A stretch of DNA of 6,462 nucleotides from Elusimicrobiota bacterium (GTDB taxonomy: Bacteria; Ratteibacteria; UBA8468; B48-G9; JAFGKM01), in assembly GCA_012515635.1 (NCBI GenBank), contig JAAYXZ010000128.1:1-6462 (forward strand). Reading direction: 5' to 3'. The position numbers were made by a program, and so were the translations under genes. Shown piece by piece: positions 1 to 5,242 of the stretch. Numbering within the stretch: position 1 is the first letter of the stretch; each line of letters starts with the position of its first letter. Under the pieces are notes generated by a model. It was not told the DNA's origin and made no database searches. It saw nothing but the letters and a program-made list of their open reading frames with translations.

Positions 1-227
1 AAAATCCCCACCTTCATCAATACAAGAAAACCTGTAAGAAAGCCGTAAACACCCTGTGTCCCCGGTAAAGCCACAAGAAGAAGCATTGTTCCAAACTTAT
101 CAGGATCCTCGGATAGGACGCCATTTGCTTCCCTGCCAGCATAACCAATGCCGACACTTGAGCCGATACCGCATAAAAAAACAGAGAGCGCTGCACCGAT
201 TAAGGCATAAATTATTCCTATATTCAT
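1..227 (-). CDS. atpK: V-type (V/A-type) ATPase rotor subunit K, N-terminal part (truncated by window edge)
   Basis: This is the membrane rotor (proteolipid, c-like) subunit of a V/A-type ATP synthase/ATPase, which carries Na+ or H+ through the membrane sector. Seventy-five residues are visible, read directly from the minus strand; the C-terminal half lies beyond base 1. The sequence shows a first transmembrane helix at about 4-27 with the glycine-rich GIGSSVGIGYAG (20-31), a short cytoplasmic loop with LSEDPDKFG (38-46), and a second helix starting near 47 with LPGTQGVYGF (54-63). In the Enterococcus hirae homologue NtpK, the L, T and Q of this motif are Na+ ligands; the essential Glu lies in the unseen last helix. 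The start ATG (227-225) has AGGAG eight bases upstream. It follows etfA by 17 bases and is probably cotranscribed with it. The family is clear; Na+ specificity is an inference. Confidence 0.93.
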   Translation of the reverse strand, partial: MNIGIIYALIGAALSVFLCGIGSSVGIGYAGREANGVLSEDPDKFGTMLLLVALPGTQGVYGFLTGFLVLMKVGI

Positions 228-235
228 TTTTTATT

Positions 236-240
236 CTCCT
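236..240 (-). promoter_or_regulatory. Ribosome binding site of atpK
   Basis: AGGAG reads on the minus strand at 240-236, eight bases before the ATG at 227. It lies just beyond the etfA stop codon (247-245). It supports the chosen start of the truncated rotor gene and shows that atpK can be translated independently of etfA. Confidence 0.8.
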
Positions 241-244
241 TTTA

Positions 245-1438
245 TCAACATTTTCTCGCTTCCTTAATTTTTTTTATCAATACAGGAATCACCTCAAAAA
301 TATCGCCTACAATACCTAAATTTGCTACACGAAATATAGGAGCATCAGGGTCCTTGTTTATAGCAATGATATAGTCGGATGTCTGCATACCCGCAAGATG
401 CTGTATAGAACCGGATATACCGCAAGCAATATATATTTTGGGCTTAACAGTCCTTCCCGTCTGCCCTACCTGATGCGGATAAGGGATCCATCCGGAATCT
501 ACAGCGGCGCGAGAAGCCCCTACAGCGCCTCCCAATAGGTCTGCAAGTTCTCTTATCATCTCAAAATTTTTCGGGTCATTTACGCCCCTTCCTCCCGAAA
601 CAATAACCTCTGCTTCCTGAATAACAACCGTGTTTTGCATCCGTTCCTTCTTTAATATGGCTATATTATTCAGAAGAGAACTCTTATCAAATTCTTCTAT
701 AATAATATCCGGCTGACCGTTGTTGACATCAGAGGACTCTTCAAACATCTTTGGCCTTATAGTAGCCATCTGGGGTCTATGATTCCGGCATATGATTTTA
801 GCCATCAGGTTCCCACCAAAGGTAGGTCTGGTCTGCACAAGTAACTTTGTTTCAGGGTCAATGCCTATATCAGTGCAATCAGCGGTAAGACCCGTCCTTA
901 TTTTCGCCGCAACAGCGGGTATGAACGCCCTCCCTATCATAGTAGCGGCAGAGATAACAATATTGGGTTTATGTTTAACTATCAACTGAGCCATAGCAGA
1001 TGCATATGTCTCTTCCTGAAAATGTTCCAGCATACTATCTTCTATAACATATACCTTATCTGCGCCGCGGGCTGTAAGTTCTGATGCGAACTTTTTTACA
1101 TTATTGCCTATCAGAATCCCCGCTACATCCTCACCGATATCTCTTTTCAGTTGAAGGGCGGCATTAAGCATCTCAAAAGCAACAGGACAAAGTTTGTCGT
1201 CTCTGTTTTCTGCAAAAAACCAGATTCCTTTATAAGAAGAGATATCCGCAAAAGAAACAACACTCTCTTCTTTAGATAATGCGCCTTCGGGACAGGTCTT
1301 TACACATATCCCGCACAGGTTGCAATTCTCGTTTATAAAGAGTTTTTCATCCCTTATCTCTATTGCTCCGAAAGGACACGCATCAATACAGAGTTTACAT
1401 AATGTGCATTTTTCATGATTTATTTTTATCGCAGCCAT
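245..1438 (-). CDS. etfA: Electron transfer flavoprotein alpha subunit with N-terminal 2[4Fe-4S] ferredoxin domain
   Basis: This is the FAD-binding alpha subunit of an electron transfer flavoprotein. It pairs with EtfB to pass electrons between an NAD(H)- or ferredoxin-linked donor and a flavin dehydrogenase. At 397 residues it is longer than a plain EtfA (about 310-330) because of an N-terminal ferredoxin domain. C11, C14, C17, C21 and C39, C42, C45, C49 form two CxxCxxCxxxCP clusters. The EtfA N-domain runs from about 70 to 250 and includes GLTADCTDIGID (183-194), RPTFGGN (204-210) and RPQMATIRP (221-229). The C-terminal FAD domain has SGGRG (281-285), R310, QVGQTGRTV (323-331) and the family signature around GISGSIQH (340-347) to N361. 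Its ATG overlaps the etfB stop by one base, so translation is probably coupled. Ferredoxin-fused EtfA proteins are known from anaerobes, for example CarE of Acetobacterium woodii caffeyl-CoA reductase. The partner dehydrogenase is not in view, so the substrate is unknown. Confidence 0.96.
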   Translation of the reverse strand: MAAIKINHEKCTLCKLCIDACPFGAIEIRDEKLFINENCNLCGICVKTCPEGALSKEESVVSFADISSYKGIWFFAENRDDKLCPVAFEMLNAALQLKRDIGEDVAGILIGNNVKKFASELTARGADKVYVIEDSMLEHFQEETYASAMAQLIVKHKPNIVISAATMIGRAFIPAVAAKIRTGLTADCTDIGIDPETKLLVQTRPTFGGNLMAKIICRNHRPQMATIRPKMFEESSDVNNGQPDIIIEEFDKSSLLNNIAILKKERMQNTVVIQEAEVIVSGGRGVNDPKNFEMIRELADLLGGAVGASRAAVDSGWIPYPHQVGQTGRTVKPKIYIACGISGSIQHLAGMQTSDYIIAINKDPDAPIFRVANLGIVGDIFEVIPVLIKKIKEARKC

Positions 1439-2223
1439 TAGACAATCCCCAGTTTTTTAAGTTCATCGAAAAGAACATCCGTAACTTTTTCTGTTTCCCC
1501 TTCAATCACTCTTCCATCTTTTTTCATCTGTTCTGTCCATACATCTACTACCCTCGTAGGAGAGCCGTCCTGTCCGTAACAGGATATATCTCCTTCAAGA
1601 TTTTCACTCTTCCATGTGTTTATCTGCGCCTTCTTTGCTTTTAACATACCTTTCAATGACGGAATACGTGGTTGGTTTATCTCTTTTACAACAGTGATTA
1701 GTACAGGAAGGCATGCCTTTAGTTCTTCATAGTGGTCTTCCATCAGGCGGGAACACTCCATAACACCGTCAGATATGTTATGTATCTTACTTACATAGGT
1801 AATATAAGAAATGTTAAGATGATGAGCAATTTCAGGACCTACCTGTCCGGTGCTTCCATCAAAAGTCTCTCTTCCACATACAATAACATCAAATTTTCCT
1901 AATTTTTTTATACCATCGCTTAATGTGTAAGATGTTGCAAGCGTATCACTGCCTGCAAATGCCATATCACTCAACAATATAGCTTCATCAACCCCCATTG
2001 CCATAGCATCACGCAGCGCTCTCTCTGCCTGAGGCGGTCCCATAGATATGGCGGTAACAGTTCCGCCAAAACGTTCTTTTAAACGAATCGCCTCCTCTAT
2101 CGCATAATTATCATAAGGGTTGATGATGCTGTCCACCCCTTCCCTGATAATTCTTTTTGTTTCAGGGTCTATCTTTACTTCAAAAGCATCTGGAACTTGC
2201 TTAATGCACACTACTATTTCCAT
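1438..2223 (-). CDS. etfB: Electron transfer flavoprotein beta subunit
   Basis: This is the beta subunit of the electron transfer flavoprotein, encoded directly before etfA. At 261 residues it has the usual family length. Seen in the sequence: the N-terminal VVCIKQVPD (4-12), NPYDNYAIEEA (35-45), GSDTLATSYTL (91-101), CGRETFDGSTGQVGPEIA (116-133) and the C-terminal signature region LPVLITVVKEINQPRIPSLKG (172-192) ending in KAKK (195-198). Canonical mitochondrial-type EtfB binds AMP and has a D-D-x-N-Q type loop. The DG-x-T-x-QVGP form seen here is, as I recall it, typical of ETFs that bind a second FAD in this subunit and use NADH, including bifurcating ones; bifurcation itself is an inference. 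The ATG at 2223 has GAGGAG six bases upstream, and an extended -10 promoter lies just before it. The gene is the first of an etfB-etfA-atpK run. Confidence 0.96.
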   Translation of the reverse strand: MEIVVCIKQVPDAFEVKIDPETKRIIREGVDSIINPYDNYAIEEAIRLKERFGGTVTAISMGPPQAERALRDAMAMGVDEAILLSDMAFAGSDTLATSYTLSDGIKKLGKFDVIVCGRETFDGSTGQVGPEIAHHLNISYITYVSKIHNISDGVMECSRLMEDHYEELKACLPVLITVVKEINQPRIPSLKGMLKAKKAQINTWKSENLEGDISCYGQDGSPTRVVDVWTEQMKKDGRVIEGETEKVTDVLFDELKKLGIV

Positions 2224-2229
2224 AAAAAA

Positions 2230-2235
2230 CTCCTC
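2230..2235 (-). promoter_or_regulatory. Ribosome binding site of etfB
   Basis: GAGGAG reads on the minus strand at 2235-2230, six bases before the etfB ATG (2223-2221). The spacing is good and the site fixes the start of etfB. Confidence 0.82.
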
Positions 2236-2246
2236 GTTTTTTAGGT

Positions 2247-2255
2247 ATTATAACA
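2247..2255 (-). promoter_or_regulatory. Extended -10 promoter of the etfB-etfA-atpK unit
   Basis: Reading the minus strand, TGTTATAAT occurs at 2255-2247. This is a perfect TATAAT box preceded by the TGn extension that can replace a good -35. I see no convincing -35 hexamer at 16-18 bases upstream; the candidate is only TGTGTT. Transcription would begin near 2240, giving a leader of about 17 bases that contains the etfB ribosome binding site and leaves no room for a riboswitch. Confidence 0.62.
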
Positions 2256-2281
2256 TATAAATTAGAGAAAACACATATTTT

Positions 2282-2287
2282 TATAAT
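2282..2287 (+). promoter_or_regulatory. Possible -10 box of the radical SAM gene
   Basis: A TATAAT sits 26 bases before the ATG at 2314 in a very A/T-rich stretch. No clear -35 hexamer is visible, so chance occurrence in AT-rich DNA is possible. It faces away from the etfB promoter, so the 90-base gap would be a compact divergent promoter region. The leader would be only about 20 bases and has no proper Shine-Dalgarno; AGAAGA abuts the ATG directly. Confidence 0.4.
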
Positions 2288-2313
2288 TTAATAAAAAAGA
2301 TTAAAATAGAAGA

Positions 2314-3261
2314 ATGGAAGAAAAAATTGTATTTGGAGTAGTGCCTTCAAGGCGTTTAGGGCAGAGTTTGGGTATAAATAATATTCCACCCAAAATATGC
2401 AGTTATTCCTGCATTTACTGTCAGGTGGGAAGAACATTGAATTTCTCTACAGAGAGAAGCGTGTTTTATTCTACGGATAGAATAGTTAACGAGGTCTCTT
2501 CGGCAATCCACCAATTAAAAGATAGAGGCGAAGCAATTGATTTTCTCTCGTTTGTTCCTAACGGAGAACCTACTCTGGATATAAATCTGGGGAAAGAGAT
2601 AGCGGCATTGAAAAAGTTCAATATACCTATAGCGGTAATAACGAATGCTTCTCTTATCTGGAAAGAAGATGTGCGATATGACTTAAAAGAAGCTGACCTC
2701 GTCTCTATAAAAATAGACACAGTAAAGAGAGACATCTGGGAGAAAATAAATAGACCTGATAGGGAGTGTCTGTTTAATCAAATGTTGGAGGGGATAAGAA
2801 TTTTTGCATCCGAATTTAAAGGCGCCCTTATTACAGAGACACTGCTAATAAAAGATGTGAATGACACCCTTGATAATCTGAAACAAACCGCGAAATTTAT
2901 CTCTGCTATCCGACCTGCTATCGCTTACATAGGAATACCAACAAGACCTCCCGCAGAGGAAGGGATATTACCGCCTAAAAAGACAAAGATACTTTATGCC
3001 TATAAAATCTTTACAGATTTCAGCATTAAAACAGAACTTATCACCGAAAGCGGCGGTTCAGGTAGTTTCGGATTTACAGGTAATATTGAAAACGACATAG
3101 TAAACACCGTATCCGTTCATCCTATGAGCGAAACACAAATACAAGAACTGCTAAAGAAAGCATCTGCTAAGTGGTCTGTAATGGAGAAACTACTGTCGGA
3201 GAAGAGAATCAACGAGATTAAATACAAGGAAGAAAGATATTATATAAAAAATTTTAAATAG
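2314..3261 (+). CDS. Radical SAM protein, COG0731 type (function unknown in bacteria)
   Basis: This is a radical SAM enzyme of 315 residues. It starts with the family N-terminal motif VPSRRLGQSLGIN (10-22), followed by the cluster-binding C29-x3-C33-x2-C36, which holds a [4Fe-4S] cluster that cleaves S-adenosylmethionine. Further SAM-domain marks are PNGEPTLD (82-89), ITNAS (109-113), SIKID (131-135) and IGIPTRPP (206-213). A small C-terminal part from about 265 (VHPMSETQIQELL, then WSVMEKLL, then a basic tail) looks like a compact helical domain. COG0731 is named after the archaeal/eukaryotic wyosine synthase TYW1, but bacteria do not make wyosine in tRNA-Phe and the bacterial members have no assigned reaction that I know. 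It has no close same-strand neighbour, so context gives no substrate. The start is supported by the conserved N-terminus, not by its weak ribosome binding site. Confidence 0.9.
   Translation: MEEKIVFGVVPSRRLGQSLGINNIPPKICSYSCIYCQVGRTLNFSTERSVFYSTDRIVNEVSSAIHQLKDRGEAIDFLSFVPNGEPTLDINLGKEIAALKKFNIPIAVITNASLIWKEDVRYDLKEADLVSIKIDTVKRDIWEKINRPDRECLFNQMLEGIRIFASEFKGALITETLLIKDVNDTLDNLKQTAKFISAIRPAIAYIGIPTRPPAEEGILPPKKTKILYAYKIFTDFSIKTELITESGGSGSFGFTGNIENDIVNTVSVHPMSETQIQELLKKASAKWSVMEKLLSEKRINEIKYKEERYYIKNFK
3254..3261. other. 8-base overlap of convergent gene ends
   Basis: The radical SAM gene ends with TAG at 3259-3261, while the opposing flavoprotein gene ends with TAA read at 3256-3254. Each stop codon therefore lies inside or against the other gene. 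No hairpin with a U-run separates them, so the transcripts probably run into one another or end by Rho. Confidence 0.9.
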
Positions 3262-4525
3262 AGGCGCCGGCTATATAGCCTGTTGTAAATGCCGCCTGAA
3301 GATTATATCCACCGGTTTTTCCATCAAAATCCATTACTTCCCCAGCAAAAAAGAGACCCGGAACAATTTTAGATTCCATCGTCTTCGGGTTTATCTCTTT
3401 CACGCTTACCCCGCCCCGCGTTACCATGCTATCCTCAAACGGTCGCGCAGATTTCACCTTGAATGAGAAGTCCGTAAGCGCTTTGATTAGTTTTTTTCTT
3501 TCTTTCAAGGTTATCTGGTTAAGTTGTTTTCCACCGTTCAGTTCCGCATATTCCAAGAACGCATCTATCATCCCCGAAGGAATAAGATTTTTCATCATAT
3601 TTTTTAACTGTTTTTTAGAGTTTTCGTTTATCTCTCTTATAAGACGATTTTCTAATAATTGATAGGAGAGAGCCGGCTTAAAATTGACAGAGAGGATAGT
3701 GGTTCCTTTTACAAGGTTTTCTGATACATCACCGCTTATATTCAGAATTGCGGGTCCGCTAAAACCATAGTGAGTGAAAAGAACCTCCCCAAACTCTTCG
3801 CTTGTCTTTTTTTGATCAAGAAAAACTGTAACCCTGACATTTTTAAGCGCAATGCCTGCGCATTTTCTCGTAAAAACATTGTCTTTCACCTCTATACCAC
3901 ATAATGCCGGCATCGGCTTTATAATACTATGTCCTAACTTTTTTGCTATTCTGTACCCCGCCCCATCTGAACCGGTCAGGGGAAAACTTTTACCGCCGCA
4001 GGCAACCACTACATTACTCCCCACATATCTCTTATTATTGGCTGTTAAAACTTCAAAATAATTATCTATTCGGTTTATTCGGGAAACAGCCCTTCTGAAA
4101 AACATCTTAACATTTGCCTGCTTCATAAGTTTATATAAGACCGATGATATATCGGACGCTTTATCGCTTTCTGGGTATACTCTGTTTCCTCTCTCCACTT
4201 TCAATGGCAATCCATTACTTTCAAAAAAATCAATCAGGTCGCTGTGAAAAAATCTTGCAAAGCTGTTTCTAAGAAACTGACCGTTTTTATATTTGGTTAT
4301 AAAAGTATTTACATCCTCAAGATTGGTAAGATTCCCCCTCTTATTTCCTGTAAGAATAAGTTTTTTACCTATCTCTTTATTCTTCTCTATCAGGAGAACC
4401 TTTTTCCCACGTTCTGCCGCCTTTATCACGGACATACAACCCGCTGGTCCAGCCCCTATTACTATTACATCAAATCCTTGTGTCTGCGTAATTTCTTTTT
4501 CCTTTCTTATATCCTCTGACAGCAT
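3254..4525 (-). CDS. FAD-dependent flavoprotein of the HI0933/YhiN/BaiN family
   Basis: This is a cytosolic flavoprotein of 423 residues, slightly longer than the usual 400-410. It has a Rossmann FAD site, VIGAGPAG (22-29), with acidic E47 after the second strand. It continues with KKLILTGNKRGNLTN (54-68), VACGGKS (174-180), LTGSDGAGY (183-191), FTHYGFSGPAIL (250-261) and the C-terminal FAD motif TRGGVS (369-374), PKTMES (380-385), PGLFFAGE (389-396), DGKTGGYNLQ (401-410). Most members have no known reaction; one, BaiN of Clostridium scindens, is reported to reduce a bile-acid intermediate, and others are labelled aminoacetone oxidase-like. Many relatives read GGGRCNxTN where this protein has GNKRGN, so the Cys is a Gly here. 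The start at 4525 gives about 17 extra residues before the Rossmann fold but has GAGGGG just upstream and no later ATG before residue 31. It lies 59 bases after lemA and is probably cotranscribed. Family certain, substrate unknown. Confidence 0.92.
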   Translation of the reverse strand: MLSEDIRKEKEITQTQGFDVIVIGAGPAGCMSVIKAAERGKKVLLIEKNKEIGKKLILTGNKRGNLTNLEDVNTFITKYKNGQFLRNSFARFFHSDLIDFFESNGLPLKVERGNRVYPESDKASDISSVLYKLMKQANVKMFFRRAVSRINRIDNYFEVLTANNKRYVGSNVVVACGGKSFPLTGSDGAGYRIAKKLGHSIIKPMPALCGIEVKDNVFTRKCAGIALKNVRVTVFLDQKKTSEEFGEVLFTHYGFSGPAILNISGDVSENLVKGTTILSVNFKPALSYQLLENRLIREINENSKKQLKNMMKNLIPSGMIDAFLEYAELNGGKQLNQITLKERKKLIKALTDFSFKVKSARPFEDSMVTRGGVSVKEINPKTMESKIVPGLFFAGEVMDFDGKTGGYNLQAAFTTGYIAGASI

Positions 4526-4584
4526 ATCCCCTCTGTTTGATTTTTATGCCTATAGTTTTTGATGTGGGCTTGAACACCCCGTAT

Positions 4585-5154
4585 TTACTTAGGAAATTCA
4601 AATTTTATATCAACATCCTTTCTCTCTTCCGAAGTCGCCTCAAACAACGGTTTATCCTGATAGTTCAGCATACCGGCAACCACCATATCGGGTATCTGAT
4701 GGATTCTTATGTTATGGATATTCACGCTGTCGTTATAAAGTTCTCTTCTGTCCGCTATCATATTTTCTATTTCGCTGATTCTGCCTTGAAGTTGTATAAA
4801 GTTGTTGTTGGTCTTCAGTTCAGGATAGTTTTCGGCTACAGCAAAGATTGTTTTTAACGCTCCTGTGATAGCCGTATCTATTTTTTCCTTTTCTTGCACT
4901 GTGTCTACTTTAAGAAATTCTGTTCTTAAACCGACAATTTTTTCCAGTGTCTCTCTCTCGTATTTCATATACCCTTCGCAAACCTTTACTAACTTAGTTA
5001 TTTCATCATGCCGTTGCTTCAAAAGAACATCTATGTTAGACCAGTTCTTGTCTATATCCTTGCGAAGTCTTATCAACCCGTTGTATATACTCACAAAGTA
5101 CAGAAGAATACCCACCACCACAAAAACTATAAATGCTATTATCACCATTACCAT
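4585..5154 (-). CDS. lemA: LemA family membrane-anchored coiled-coil protein
   Basis: This is a LemA family protein of 189 residues, the normal length. It has one N-terminal transmembrane helix (about 3-22) followed by a soluble helical bundle. Family motifs are YNGLIRLRKDIDKNWSNIDV (24-43) with LLKQRHDEI (44-52), GYMKYE (61-66), AENYPELKTNNNFIQLQ (107-123), IADRRELYNDSVN (133-145) and YQDKPLFEA (165-173). The biochemical role of LemA proteins is not established; they are widespread in bacteria and often sit next to membrane proteins or proteases. The first of two close ATGs (5154 and 5148) is preferred because GGAGG lies five bases before it. A likely -10 box lies in the 88-base gap upstream. 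The gene upstream encodes a GIDE-like membrane protein, a neighbour type often seen with LemA, which suggests a shared envelope function. Confidence 0.94.
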   Translation of the reverse strand: MVMVIIAFIVFVVVGILLYFVSIYNGLIRLRKDIDKNWSNIDVLLKQRHDEITKLVKVCEGYMKYERETLEKIVGLRTEFLKVDTVQEKEKIDTAITGALKTIFAVAENYPELKTNNNFIQLQGRISEIENMIADRRELYNDSVNIHNIRIHQIPDMVVAGMLNYQDKPLFEATSEERKDVDIKFEFPK

Positions 5155-5159
5155 TTAGT

Positions 5160-5164
5160 CCTCC
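5160..5164 (-). promoter_or_regulatory. Ribosome binding site of lemA
   Basis: GGAGG reads on the minus strand at 5164-5160, inside GAGGAGGA. It is five bases from the ATG at 5154 and eleven from the in-frame ATG at 5148, which favours the upstream start. Confidence 0.8.
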
Positions 5165-5202
5165 TCTGAATAAATGTTCAATTTAAAAAATTCTTCTTAT
5201 CC

Positions 5203-5208
5203 ATTATA
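5203..5208 (-). promoter_or_regulatory. Likely -10 box for lemA and the downstream flavoprotein gene
   Basis: TATAAT reads on the minus strand at 5208-5203, preceded by a run of seven A's. The best -35 candidate at 17-base spacing is TGTAAG, which is poor. Transcription from here would start near 5196 and give a leader of about 40 bases. It lies in the 88-base gap after the GIDE-like gene, where no terminator is visible, so it may add to read-through from purH. Confidence 0.45.
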
Positions 5209-5242
5209 CTTTTTTTCAACCCGTTCTTACATTATTTAATAC

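Noticed and set aside
56..319. Plus-strand open frame of 87 codons at the left edge.
   Set aside because: It lies opposite atpK and the end of etfA, has no ribosome binding site and its translation resembles no protein family; it is a shadow frame.
2314..3261. Naming the radical SAM protein a wyosine synthase (TYW1).
   Set aside because: The name follows only from the COG title; wyosine synthesis is archaeal and eukaryotic, while promoters, ribosome binding sites and neighbours here are bacterial.
3263..3280. GGCGCC followed by GGCTATATAGCC palindromes next to the convergent gene ends, considered as a bidirectional terminator.
   Set aside because: Each palindrome could form a stem of only about 4 pairs, the bases lie in the coding end of the flavoprotein gene, and there is no U-run directly after the stem on either strand.
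4244..4562. Two overlapping plus-strand open frames of about 90 codons opposite the start of the flavoprotein gene.
   Set aside because: Both are antisense to the well-supported Rossmann region of the flavoprotein and show low-complexity translations with no start signals.
4561..4582. Possible hairpin (GGGC...CCCC) in the 59-base gap between lemA and the flavoprotein gene.
   Set aside because: Only about 3 good pairs and no U-run, so it does not support a terminator or regulatory RNA.
4865..5158. Plus-strand open frame of 97 codons opposite lemA.
   Set aside because: It is antisense to conserved LemA motifs, and its Ser/Ile-rich translation reflects the complement of the coiled-coil codons.
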